Shown here piece after piece: positions 51,697 through 62,607 of a DNA stretch of 64,000 bases (the stretch's first letter is position 1; each line of letters starts with the position of its first letter). Both the position numbers and the translations under genes were made by a program. Location of the stretch: contig CM039464.1 in the NCBI GenBank assembly GCA_022414725.1, positions 4,046,347 to 4,110,346 of the forward strand, read 5' to 3'. The notes below the pieces were generated by a model. The model had not been told where the DNA came from, searched no databases, and was given only the letters and a program-made list of their open reading frames with translations. This DNA is from Microglena sp. YARC. Taxonomy: Eukaryota > Chlorophyta > Chlorophyceae > Chlamydomonadales > Chlamydomonadaceae.

Positions 51697-52066
51697 ATGA
51701 AGGACCTTGCGATTGCGCTTGCTTTTTACACGATCGCGGAGGCCGTTTGGCTCTTCGGGATGAAGGGATTTTACGTGGCCAAATTCGCGCGGTTCTCTGT
51801 GAATCTTGCGGTGCAATCTTGGCTTGCGGCTTGCATGGTGTACGGCGTGTACAACCTGTGTTGCTCTTAGCTGCAGCATACTTATTGTTGCGCCCGAATC
51901 CATCGGTCAGGATGGGCGCATTGTTGGGGGGACCGTGTACGGCGTGTACAACCTCACGAACAAGGCGACGATACCCGGGTACGCGTGGGGGATGGTGGTC
52001 GTGGACACCACATGGGGAGCCTTAGTTTTCGCCACACTATCTTACATTTTCAAACGGTTCCGCTGA
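51697..52066 (+). pseudogene. DUF2177-family membrane protein, one frameshift
   Basis: ATG 51697 begins MKDLAIALAFYTIAEAVWLF, a DUF2177 start (first TM and GMKGFYVAKF). The frame stops at TAG 51868, but the next frame carries the second half: VALSCSILIVAP, VYGVYNLTNKATIPGYAW, VVVDTTWGALVFATLS, ending at 52066. The family has about four TM helices and is common in giant viruses and bacteria, function unknown. A ~19-bp phrase (GTGTACGGCGTGTACAACCT) occurs twice, next to the break and in the conserved motif. Confidence 0.75.
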
Positions 52067-52128
52067 AAGCAGGCGAGGTTTGTGGCCACCCTCAAGCGGA
52101 CTCTGTAGCCACACATGTAACCCTGGTT

Positions 52129-52232
52129 ATGCGAGACTGGATCGAAGTTTTACATGATTTTAAAAAAAGTATGAGAACAAATGTAAGACCCAAAAACATG
52201 TCAACACACGTCATCTCAAAAACAAGAGAGTT
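52129..52232 (+). pseudogene. 5' part of the SLATT-like gene, cut by a transposon
   Basis: ATG 52129 (MRDWIEVLHDFKKSM) reads ~34 codons up to the AGTT at 52229-52232, where the 9.8-kb element starts. The frame continues exactly at the copy of AGTT on the far side (62033-62036). Confidence 0.75.
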
Positions 52233-52754
52233 AATGGGCGTTCCTGCTTCCGAACGGATTTTTTATTTTACTGAAATCTTACGATAAATATTGTAAGATC
52301 GTTTTCGCAAATTAATTGGTTTTGCTTTTTTGGGGTATTTTACGAAAAAATCTTACAATTTATTTTGTAAGATCGTTTTCGCAAATTGATTGATTTTGCT
52401 TTTTTGGTGTATTTTACGAAAATATCTTACAATTTATTATGTAAGATTGTTTTGTTGCATTCCGGAGAAAGAGACTATTCCCTTCAATTTCAATTGTAAC
52501 ATTGATTTGCTCGTTTGGAGAGAGAGAAAGTTCCTTCGAAGTATTCCAATACAAAATCAATTGTAGAGGACAGTCAAGAGGAAGGTGAAAGCTGTTTACA
52601 AAGTCTTGAACGCATTGCTCATAATTATTTATCTCACAACTCACAACTCAACAGTTCGAAAGTACAACTTAGTACTTATGACAGGCTATCACGTTGTAGA
52701 AAGAGGGCCAATGCTAACTTGTTGGGTAACAACAGCGCCTGTACAATCGCTGCA

Positions 52755-52895
52755 CTAGAATCTCCTCCTCCATGCCCCCATCCCCATCTTCCTCCTCCTC
52801 CATCTCCTCCTCCTTAGCAATGTCTACATTGTCTCCATCCGATTGCACAGCCTCTGCCTTGGTGTCCTTCTCAATGGATTGGCAGCTTGACCCTT
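52755..52895 (-). repeat. inverted copy of the 3' end of the 59.2-61.7 kb gene
   Basis: On the minus strand it encodes QSIEKDTKAEAVQSDGDN and the acidic tail, nearly identical to 61490-61620 on the + strand. It is part of a long, imperfect inverted repeat structure of the element. Confidence 0.8.
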
Positions 52896-52899
52896 TGCA

Positions 52900-54150
52900 T
52901 GACTCCTTGCTGTGCATTGATTGCCATGCCCAGCACCTTCTCTGGCAGCTTGACCCCTTTGCATGACCTGGCAGCTTGACCCCTTTGCATGACCCCTTGA
53001 TGTGCATTGATTGACCCCCTTGCCGGGCCCCCCTTGCTGCGCATGCATGAAAGACTGTTTTGATAAGTCGGTAAGGCTTTGCTTCATGCCTTGCGCTTTC
53101 ACCTCTTTTCATGCCTTGCGCTTTCACCTCCTTTCATGCCTTGCGCAAATTGCCTTTCGCATCCTGCATTGCTTTGCTGCGCATCCGCATTAGCACCGGG
53201 TGGCCCTGCATGGTCCCGAGTTGCACCTAATTCTCGCACCTTTTGCGCAATGCATTTCACTGCTATGGGAATTCACTTCAGCTCTGTTCTCATGATCTAC
53301 TGCTTTGCCTTTCGCTTTCTGCATCGCCTTGCTGCGCATCTGCATTAGCACCGGGTGGTTGTGAATAACCCCCGAGTTGCTTCTAATTCTCGCACCCTTT
53401 GCGCAATGCATTTCACTGTCACTGTCCTGCCTAGCACCTTCTCTGGTGGATGCTGGGCAGATAGCCAGGAGCACTGGCGCTCGGAGCACTGGATAGGTCT
53501 GCCTACCTGCATGGCGGTTACCCGCCTGCACCTGCCAGACCAGACCAGGACACGCGCCGGGCCAGCACCTGCGCCGGAGTACTGGCGAACAGCTCTGCAC
53601 CCGCCTGCACCTTCCTGAGGCCTGCCTACCTGCATGATGGTTACCCGCTTGCACCTGCGTCAGAGTAATGGCGGACAGTACTGCATACCCATATGGCATG
53701 CATCCTTAGCTACCGTTCCAAGATTTCCATAGCGTCTGGTTTGGTTATGAATTGCATTGTAGTGGTAGACTGCAATTGTAGCCCAGACTTAGCTGCCTTG
53801 TGCCTGTGTTGACCAAGTTACTGCTTGCCAACAGGTTGCCTTGTTTATTGGTTAATCTTTGCCGGGAGTGTGGTTGGGTGTTTATGTTGTGATTGGTACT
53901 TTACATGACACTGACATATGGATCATGTACACCTGCAGTTTTTCTATTTTACTGTGTTCTTGCCCACCTCGGCCACCTACCTATTTACTAGGTTTGTTTT
54001 AGTGGCCCAGTACTGCAATAGGTAAAGCAAAGATGTGTAGTTGAGGCCTGCTTGACTTGCATAGCATGACTGATGAAATGTCACAGCCCAGAAGAATTTA
54101 GCCCTTTTGCCTGTTCCGTCTAGGCATTCGGTGGATCAAGTTTTCTTTGA
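52900..54150. other. transposon left arm, short duplications, no convincing gene
   Basis: Contains two or three copies of a GCAGCTTGACCCCTTTGCATG unit (52885-53010) and two copies of a ~90-bp stretch with GCATTAGCACCGGGTGG (53183 and 53343). Frames on both strands are open but Cys/Ser/His-rich and inconsistent. Confidence 0.5.
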
Positions 54151-54169
54151 CAGGTTTTAGGATTGATTT

Positions 54170-56275
54170 TTTTATGATCGGGAGGACTGTGAGTATTCCG
54201 AGTTTGGTTTTCTCGATCATTCGCGCGTTGGGTTTAACAATGCTCCCGATTATGATCGGGAGGACTGTGGGTATTCTGAGTTTGGTTTTTCTCAATCATT
54301 CGCTCGTTGGGTTTGACAATGCTCCCGATTATGATCAAGAGGACTGTGGGTATTCTGAGTTTGATTTTTGTCAATCATTCGTTCGTTGGGTTTGACAATG
54401 ATCCCGATTATGATAGGGAGGACTATGGGTATGCCGAGTACAAAAAAAAAAAAAAAAAAAAATGCCGAGTACATGTTTTCTGAATCATTCGCTCGTTAGG
54501 TTTGTCAGTGCTCCCGATTATGATCGGGAGGACTGTGTGTATTCCGAATTTAGTTTTCTCAATCATTCGCTCGTTGGGTTTGACAATGCTCCCAATTATG
54601 ATCGGGAGGACTCTTTGTATTCCGAATTTGGTTTTCTCAATCATTCGCTCGTTGGGTTTGTCAATGCTCCCGATTATGATCGGGAGGACTGTGGGTATTC
54701 TGAGTTTGGTATTTCTCAATCATTCGTTCGTTGGGTTTGACAATGCTCCCGATTATGATCGGGAGGACTATGGGTATGCCGAGTCAAAAAAAAAAAAAAA
54801 AAAAAATGCCGGGTACATGTTTTCTGAATCATTCGCTCGTTAGGTTTGTAAGTGCTCCCGATTATGATCGGGAGGACTGTGTGTATTCCGAATTTGGTTT
54901 CTCAATCATTCGCTCGTTGGGTTTGACAATGCTCCCGATTATGATCGGGAGGACTCTGTGTATTCCGAATTTGGTTTTCTCAATCATTCGCTCGTTGGGT
55001 TTGTCAATGTTCCCGATTATGATCGGGAGGACTGTGGGTATTCTGAGTTTGGTTTTTCTCAATCATTCGCTCGTTAGGATTGACAATGCTCCCGATTATG
55101 ATAGGGAGGACTATGGGTATGCCGAGTTCAAAAAAAAAAAAAAAAAAATGACGAGTACATGTTTTCTGAATCATTCGCTCGTTGGGTTTGTCAGTGCTCC
55201 CGATTATGATCGGGAGGACTGTGTATATTCCGAATTTGGTTTTCTCAATCATTTGCTTGTTGGGTTTGACAATGCTCCCGATTATGATCGGGAGGACTAT
55301 GGGTATGCCGAGCACACAAAAAAAAAAAAAAAAAAAAATGCCGTTTACATGTTTTTTGAATCATTCGCTCATTGGGTTTTACAATGCTCCCGATTATGAT
55401 CAGGAGGACTGTGGGTATTCTGAGTTTGGTTATTCTCAATCATTCGTTCATTGGGTCTGACAATGCTCCCGATTATGATCGGGAGGACTATGGGTATGCT
55501 GAGTAAAAAAAAAAAAAAAAAAAAACCGAGTACATGTTTTCTGAATCATTCGCTCATTGGGTTTGTCAGTGCTCCCGATTATGATCGGGAGGACTGTGTG
55601 TATTCCGAATTTGGTTTTCACAATCATTCGCTCGTTGGGTTTGTCAATGCTCCCGATTATGATCGGGAGGACTGTGGGTATTCCGAATTTGGTTTTCTCA
55701 ATCATTTGCTCGTTGTGTTCGACAATGCTCCTGATTATGATCGGGAGGACTATGGGTATTCTGAGTTTGGTTTTTCTCAATCATTCGCTCGTTGGGTTTG
55801 ACAATGCTCCCGATTATGATCGGGAGGACTATTGGTATGCCGAGTACAAAAAAAAAAAAAAAAAAAAAATGCCGGGTACATGTTTTCTGAATCATTCGCT
55901 CGTTGGGTTTGTCAGTGCTTCCGATTATGATCGGGAGGACGGTGTGTATACCGAATTAGGTTTTCTCAATCATTCGCTCGTTGGGTTTGTCAATGCTCCC
56001 GATTATGATCGAGAGGACTATGGGTATGCCGAGCACATGTTTTCTGAATCATTCGCTCGTTGGGTTTGTCAGTGCTCCCGATTATGATCGGGAGGACTGT
56101 GTGTATTCCGAATTTGGTTTTCTCAATCATTCGCTCGTCGGGTTTGTCAATGCTCCCGATTATGATCGGGAGGACTGTGTGTATTCCGAATTTGGTTTTC
56201 TCAATCATTTGCTTGTTGGGTTTGACAATGCTCCCGATTATGATCGGGAGGACTATGGGTATTCTGAGTTTGGTT
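54170..56275 (+). repeat. ~78-bp hairpin repeat array (left), about 27 units
   Basis: Each unit contains CTCCCGAT-TATG-ATCGGGAG (8-bp stem, 4-nt loop), GGACTGTGGGTATTC, TTTGGTTTTCTCAATCATTC and CGTTGGGTTTG. Every few units a variant carries a pure A-run of 17-22 followed by TGCCGAGTACATG, giving a higher-order period. Because 78 is 26 codons, several frames stay open on both strands. Confidence 0.9.
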
Positions 56276-56355
56276 TTTCTCTATATCTGAATCTGATTTT
56301 GAATCTGAATCTGAATCTCAATCATTTGCTTTACCAACCTATTTGTCTTCCGCAG

Positions 56356-56650
56356 GGTCTACAATGACAGTACAGTGGAAGTTAAACTCCAATCGGACGG
56401 GAAGGATTTGGGATGCGGCGTCATGGACGAATGGACCAAGGAGCGCCAAGTGCCAATGAACATCGAAGTCGTTGTTGGTGGACCAGACTTCTATGTTACG
56501 GCTACGCACGCTCACTGGTTGAGGTTTCACGGCGAATGCAGGCATATGTGCGGAGCATTCTGGTCGACACTCACCCTTGCGGAAGTCAAGACAGCCCAGT
56601 TGCTTGAAGTCACTAGCATTCGGAGGCCCATGTCAGGAGCTGGGCTATAA
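56356..56650 (+). CDS. exon-like segment, unknown protein domain
   Basis: After an acceptor-like CTTCCGCAG, the frame encodes EVKLQSDGKDLGCGVMDEW, then IEVVVGGPDFYVTATHAHWL and FWSTLTLAEVKTAQLLEV, ending at TAA 56648. A near-identical inverted copy lies at 57090-57480, so the segment is conserved between arms. The domain is not recognised. It may be an exon captured by, or belonging to, the element's gene. Confidence 0.45.
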
Positions 56651-57089
56651 GGAGATACCAATTTGAATACGATGACCTTACAAAGTTGTCGGCGATCTGT
56701 CCTCATCGTTGATTGTAGGAAGCTGACCTCGTCGCGCCTTTCCTGACTTCTTCGCGGAGGCTGTAGGAAATGTAAAGAGTGCAGAAGTTACGCAATATCC
56801 TATCGAAATTGAAAGCGGCAAGTGCGGTCAGCACACAATGGTCGTTTCGAACGGTGTACATCCCACCGCGTACGTAACATTCGAAATGTACCTGTCAGAT
56901 TTGAAAATTTAACCTGAGCCACGGTGCAGCAGTACAGTCCGTTCGATTGCTCTCTTACCGGCGTCAGGTGAAGGCCCTTTTGGTGTACATCGAGGTGACG
57001 TCCTCCTGTCGCTAGGACCAAACTCCTCGAAATCGCTCATGAGCTTTCCTTCGCATGTCTCAACCCACGCCCTAGTTTCCTCAAGCTCT
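56651..57089. other. centre of the transposon's internal inverted duplication
   Basis: Unique spacer between the two inverted copies, with only short frames. It contains exon-like scraps (minus frame KPVRVGEGKFIADKELEETR) but no supported gene. Confidence 0.4.
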
Positions 57090-57480
57090 TTGTCGGCGAT
57101 AAATTTGCCCTCGCCGACCCTGACAGGCTTGCTGCGCATTGTCAACTATCAACCCAAGAGCCTGAATGTGAACTGGTATCCATGATAGGGCTCCTGACAT
57201 GGGCCTCCGAATGCTAGTGACTTCAAGCAACTGGGCTGTCTTGACTTCCGCAAGGGTGAGTGTCGACCAGAATGCATCTGCTCCGCACATATGCCTGCAT
57301 TCGCCGCGAAACCTCAACCAGTGAGCGTGCGTAGCCGTAACATAGAAGTCTGGTCCACCAACAACGACTTCGATGTTCATTGGCACTTGGCGCTCCTTGG
57401 TCCATTCGTCCATAACGCTGCATCCCAAATCCTTCCCGTCCGATTGGAGTTTTACTTCCACGGTACTGTCATTGTAGACC
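57090..57480 (-). CDS. inverted second copy of the 56356-56650 exon-like segment
   Basis: The same protein in reverse with few changes (GCSVMDEW for GCGVMDEW; two extra residues, AD, before FWSTL). It continues further (LSWIPVHIQALGLIVDNAQQ) than the left copy. Amino-acid conservation with few frameshifts suggests recent duplication. Confidence 0.45.
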
Positions 57481-57579
57481 CTGCGAAAGACAAATAGGTT
57501 GGTAAAGCAAATGATTGAGATTCAGATTCAGATTCAAAATCAGATTCAGATATAGAGAAAACCAAACTCAGAATACCCA

Positions 57580-58930
57580 TAGTCCTCCCGATCATAATCG
57601 GGAGCATTGTCAAACCCAACGAACGAATGATTGAGAAATACCAAACTCAGAATACCCACGGTCCTCCCGATCATTATCGGGAGCATTGACAAACCCAACG
57701 AGCGAATGATTGAGAAAACCAAATTCGGAATACACAGAGTCCTCCCAATCATAATCGGGAGCATTGACAAACCCAACGAGCGAATGATTGATAAAACCAA
57801 ATTCGGAATACACAGAGTCCTCCCGATCATAATCGGGAGCAGTGACAAACCCAACGAGCGAATGATTGAGAAAACAAAACTCGGAATACACACAGTCCTC
57901 CCAATCATAATCGGGAGCACTGACAAACCCAATGAGCGAATGATTCAGGAAACATGTACTCAGCATTTTTTTTTTTTTTTTTTTGTACTCGGCATACCCA
58001 TAGTCCTCCCGATCATAATCGGGAGCATTGTCAAACCCAACGAACGAATGATTGAGAAAAACCAAACTCAGAATACCCACGGTCCTCCCGATCATAATCG
58101 GGAGCATTGACAAACCCAACGAGCGAATGATTGAGAAAACCAAATTCGGAATACACAGAGTCCTCCCGATCATAATCGGGAGCATTGTCAAACCCAACGA
58201 GCGAATGATTGAGAAAACCAAATTCGGAATATACACATTCCTCCCGATCATAATCGGGAGCAGTGACAAACCCAACGAGCGAATGATTAAGAAAGCCAAA
58301 TTTGGAATACACAGAGTCCTCCCGATCATAATCGGGAGCATTGTCAAACCCAACGAGCGAATGATTGAGAAAACCAAATTCGGAATACACACAGTCCTCC
58401 TGATCATATTCGGGAGCATTGACAAACCCAACGAGCGAATGATTTAGAAAACCAAATTCGGAATACACAGAGTCCTCCCGATCATAATCGGGAGCATTGA
58501 CAAACCCAACGAGCGAATGATTGATAAAACCAAATTCGGAATACACACAGTCCTCCCGATCATAATCGAGAGCACTGACAAACCTAACGAGCAAATGATT
58601 CAGAAAACATGTACTCAGCATTTTTTTTTTTTTTTTTTTTTTTTTGTGTACTCGGCATACCCATAGTCCTCCCTATCATAATCGGGAGCATTGTCAAACC
58701 CAACGAACGAATGATTGAGAAAAACCAAACTCAGAATACCCACAGTCCTCTTGATCATAATCGGGAGCATTGTCAAACCCAACGAGCGAATGATTGAGAA
58801 AAAACAAACTCAGAATACCCACAGTCCTCCGATCATAATCGGGAGCATTGTCAAACCCAACGAGCGAATGATTGAGAAAACCAAACTCGGAATACACACA
58901 ATTCTCCCGATTATAATCGGGAGCATTGAC
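57580..58930 (-). repeat. ~78-bp hairpin repeat array (right, inverted), about 17 units
   Basis: The same unit as the left array in opposite orientation, including T-run variants at 57967 and 58621. With the left array it forms the arms of an internal palindrome of several kilobases. Confidence 0.9.
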
Positions 58931-59194
58931 AAACCCAACGACCCTATTCGCTTGAAGTCACCTACTACACTGCTAGCTGCCAGGCAGATGCCTGGTCACC
59001 AGCTGCTAGAGTGGGTGTCGGACCTAAGCCCCGCACCGTTACTGATACAGCTATAGACTGTATCATAACATTCCCCCTAATCCCTGGTATTCTGGTACCC
59101 AGAATTCCTGGGATACCACAACACAAGTCATAAGGAGTAAGCCAGACAAATATTCCCGTGGAGAAGAAAAGTAGGGGGAAAGCAATCCTAAAAC

Positions 59195-61657
59195 CAGTCA
59201 AGGCGTAGGTATGACATCTGTGAAAAACTGTCTGAACAGTATCCAAAGCTCTTCTTGCACGTATCCGCTGATGCAATGGACAACAAGAAGACTGATCTTC
59301 CTCAGTCACGCCACTTCTCACATACAAAGAAGACTGCAGGAGGTGATCTTCTAAAGACACGCATCATGTGTGAGTACAAATACAGCGCACGTAGGACATG
59401 TCCTCCCGATCATAATCGGGAGCATACACAGTATTTAAAACTTGAAATGATTACTTAACAAAATAATGCTAATATTCTGACTTCATGTTTCCTTCTATGT
59501 TAACTCAGGGTTATTCTCCCAGGGAAGAGGCTTCATTGGTTATTGGGCTTTGCCATTCTACTCGCAGTCCATCAATCTGACTATATCATGCTTCCAACAT
59601 TTCTTCAACCGGGTCCTTGAAGAAGAGGGGCAGCTTCCACCGTATTCCTTCTTGCAAATGGACAACGCGGCAAAGGACAACAAGAACGCTTTCATGTTCG
59701 CATACTTGTCCTTGCTGGTTGAGATGAACTGGTTTGAGGAGGTGTACGTCCATTTCCTCCCTCCCGGACACACACATAGCAATCTTGACCAAAAGTACTC
59801 TGTGATCTCGCAAGGGTTAAAGAACATGGAAGTGTACACCCTGGACCATCTGATGGGCATTGTTGGTAACTTATTCAAGAGAATGGGCCCTTACACAAGG
59901 CAAGACGTCGTGACCTCTATAGGGGACTTCTCCGCTGTCCTCCTAGACAACGTTTACAAGTTGTTCGGACATGGCACTAGCACCGTCAAAGGAGTTAATC
60001 GCCGTTTACACGCATTCAAGATAACGAAAGGTCCCAACGGGAGAGTCGGTAAGAATACTTGATATACTGATATTTACAAATTAAATGCTACCGTGCGTGT
60101 ATGTACTGTCTGCACAATGCTCCCGATTATGCTCGGGAGGAATATGGGTGTGCCATGTCCTCATTGATTTACATGTACAGTCTTCAATAGAAACTAAATG
60201 ATACAAAGGAAGTTTTACCTAGGACCTAGGATGTATTATCCAAGGGATGCTCCCGAGTATAGTCGGGAGGAATATGGGTGTCCTAAATGATTCACTAATA
60301 TACAATACATGTTTGCACACCAACAATTGCAGGGGTCTATTACAAGGAGTATGACGAGTCAGGATCTTGGAGAGGACAGTGGGACAATGACGCTGAACCT
60401 ATTTACGTCCTCCAAGGCTTCCCACTGGTGGACACCATAACAGTATTTAAGGAAGCCCCCAAGATCAAGATTGAAGAGCTCGAGAATATCGAGGCAAACT
60501 GGGCGGCTGTCTGGAAGACTATTCATAACGAGAAGCCCGGAGGTGACGTCCTTGCAGGCCACATGGCCGATGGTCCTGTACAAACCGCCGGTGACGACCG
60601 TGCAGGACCCGTAGCTGATGTCCGTGTACGACACGCGGCGGAGGACCTTCTGGTTCTAGAACCAGCAGCCGATGACCAGCAGCCGATGGATGAACCAGCA
60701 GCCGATGGCCCATCCCATGCCCAGTCCTTCAAACATATTGCCGAGATGCTTCGTGAAACTTGGGAAGCCAGCAATAAGTGGTGGACTGATTTCTTCAAAG
60801 TTGAGAAGAGTTATTGGAGCACTCAACCAGATGATGCTGTGACTGGGGAGTACCCGAAAGACCAACATTTTGTCGACTTCCCATCGGAGTTGTCAGCAAC
60901 CAGTCGTGTTCTGACACAGTCTGAGAAATCAATGGCCAAGCGCTTGATAGCAGCATTGGATGACTTGTCCATGGATGTGTCAGACCTTTTACCTGCAAGT
61001 AACGAGATTGCCAAGACTATGAAGGTTGCACACACTTTGGAGACTAATATGGAAAGGCCAGAGGAGGAGGATGTGTTGTACTTATATTCTTCACAAGGGA
61101 CGAAGCCGGATAGAAGAATAGCCTACGAGCCCACTACTGATTTGGTTGTTGGTCATGTCGCTGTGGTCAAGGTACAAATGGATGACTCTAGCGGATTGAG
61201 AGGATGGGACGTGGTGGAGGTCAAATCACTACCAGTGAATGGAGAAGTGGAATGTGTGTATTTAAAGCCCTTGTACTCTGGGGCTCAGAAGTTGGTGTAC
61301 ACTGAAACACAATACCCAACTTGGCCAGAAGATTGGATGGACCACAAGCTTGTGCCTATTACCGTGGGGGTTAGGAGAAAAGCAACATGGACGGGCGATA
61401 TTCCCATTGACGCATTTCAATTTAGCTGCGAACCCACCAAGGGTATGAAGATCCAGAGAAAGTACCACACAAGCATGCTCCTAGCTTGTCAATCCATTGA
61501 GAAGGACACCAGGGCAGAGGCTGTGCAATCGGATGGAGACAATGCAGACATTGCTGAGGAGGAGGAGATGGAGGAGGAGGAAGATGGGGATGGGGACATG
61601 GAGGAGGAGAAGGAGGAGGAAGAGGAGGACGAGGAGGGGGGGGAGGAGGAGGAGTAA
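59195..61657 (+). CDS. DDE-like transposase (DUF7869-type), at least three exons
   Basis: Exons ~59195-59369, 59509-60049 and 60333-61657 join in frame (donors GTGAGT and GTAAGA; acceptors AACTCAG and ATTGCAG). Motifs in order: VSADAMDNKKTDLPQ, FLQMDNAAKDNKNAFMF and HFLPPGHTHSNLDQKYS. These are the D...D...H-x-x-D positions of the DUF7869/KDZ-like group in eukaryotic transposons. The last exon adds ~440 aa, with VLQGFPLVDTIT, a beta-rich domain (GHVAVVKVQMDDSSGLRG) and a polyacidic tail. Upstream exons were not resolved. Both introns contain the array hairpin. It is the probable mover of this element. Confidence 0.7.
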
Positions 61658-62003
61658 GATGTTTGACACATAGCCGTTTTTTACTAAATTAGAAAAATAA
61701 AATGAATTATACTTACGATTTTTATTGTAAGATGTAAAAGCTGAATTCTGCCTGCCGCCTTATAACCGTCCGCTTTCCCTTTGTTTCTTACAATTATATT
61801 TGTAAGACACGAATTGATGTTAACACCTTTTGTTACAAAATATGGCATTTCAACGTTGTAACATTCGCAATCTGTACGTTTCTCCGTCTTTCAAGCTCAT
61901 TTCAAGCATATTTTGTCAAAATTGACTACAATCTTACGTTTTTTATCGTAAGATTGCATTTGAAAAGCATCAAAAGACCCCCAAAAAGTGATTGTAAGAT
62001 TGG
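61658..62003. other. transposon right subterminal region
   Basis: AT-rich, with at least four TCTTAC...GTAAGA hairpins (for example ACTTACGATTTTTATTGTAAG at 61710 and CTTACGTTTTTTATCGTAAG at 61934). Similar hairpins at 52280-52450 in the left arm suggest binding sites for the transposase. Confidence 0.6.
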
Positions 62004-62036
62004 AAATCCGTTCGGAAGCAGGAACGCCCATTAGTT

Positions 62037-62598
62037 GCTGCACGCGTGGGAAAGGTTCTGCGAACAACAATCTAAAATGCACGATACTGCTCGAGCACAC
62101 TACAAGTTTTACAACTGTATGATCGCAATACCTGCAATCCTACTTACAACAATAAGCGGAGCAGGAAGTATAGGAATTTCGAGCAGACACAATGACTTAG
62201 CATTATCTTACGTAATGGGATCACTTTCACTAACCGCAGGGGCCATGTTCTCAATCCATCGTTACATGAACATTCCAGAACTACAACAGTTACACGATTT
62301 CTACAGCGACGAGTTTCTAAAACTGCGCAATAACATTCGCCTTCATCTAGTTATCACAGACGACGAAGACAACAGAACGTTCTCTACACTTGTCGAATTC
62401 AGCAAACACATAAAGACCATTCTTGACAACTGAATCGACAAATCACCATCATTGCCCCCCATGGTTGTCGGTTTGAAAAAGAAAAGTATGGGGAAGAAGT
62501 TCTACTCAAAAAGGATGTTTAACGATGATTCCTACGCTTTGTCGAACATAGAAGAAGATAGAACAAACCCCAATGTAGACATATTCATATCAAAATAA
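62037..62598 (+). pseudogene. SLATT-like two-TM protein, 3' part, with in-frame TGA
   Basis: Continues the frame of 52129-52232: LHAWERFCEQQSKMHDTARA, TM1 (MIAIPAILLTTISGAGSIGI), TM2 (LALSYVMGSLSLTAGAMF), then helices (LQQLHDFYSDEFLKLRNNIR). A TGA at 62431-62433 is followed in the same frame by IDKSPSLPPMVVG and ~40 more sensible codons to TAA 62596. The family, common in giant viruses, usually has an S-P-x-(I/L)-P motif after the last helix, so the TGA lies inside the conserved protein. Bacterial SLATT proteins are membrane effectors; the viral role is unknown. Confidence 0.6.
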
Positions 62599-62607
62599 GC
62601 ATCCTCA

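Larger units (their letters stand above)
52233..62032. mobile_element. 9.8-kb DNA transposon with 29-bp TIRs and AGTT target duplication
   Basis: The first 29 bp (AATGGGCGTTCCTGCTTCCG, then AACGGATTT) are perfectly repeated in inverse at 62004-62032. The flanks carry AGTT at 52229-52232 and 62033-62036. Both subterminal regions have TCTTAC/GTAAGA hairpins. Inside are an inverted copy of the transposase-like gene's 3' end (left), two opposed hairpin-repeat arrays around duplicated exon-like segments, and the intron-containing gene (right). Host-type introns show it is a eukaryotic nuclear element. Confidence 0.9.

Noticed and set aside
54170..58621. Open frames of up to 273 aa in the hairpin arrays
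   Set aside because: 78 bp is a multiple of three, so several frames on both strands stay open; poly-A runs break them and isolated intron copies of the hairpin show the unit is not coding.
13974..62433. TGA reassigned to an amino acid
   Set aside because: TGA replaces Gly in two RCC1 units and Trp in another, other genes are also broken by TAG and TAA, and no consistent sense meaning fits.
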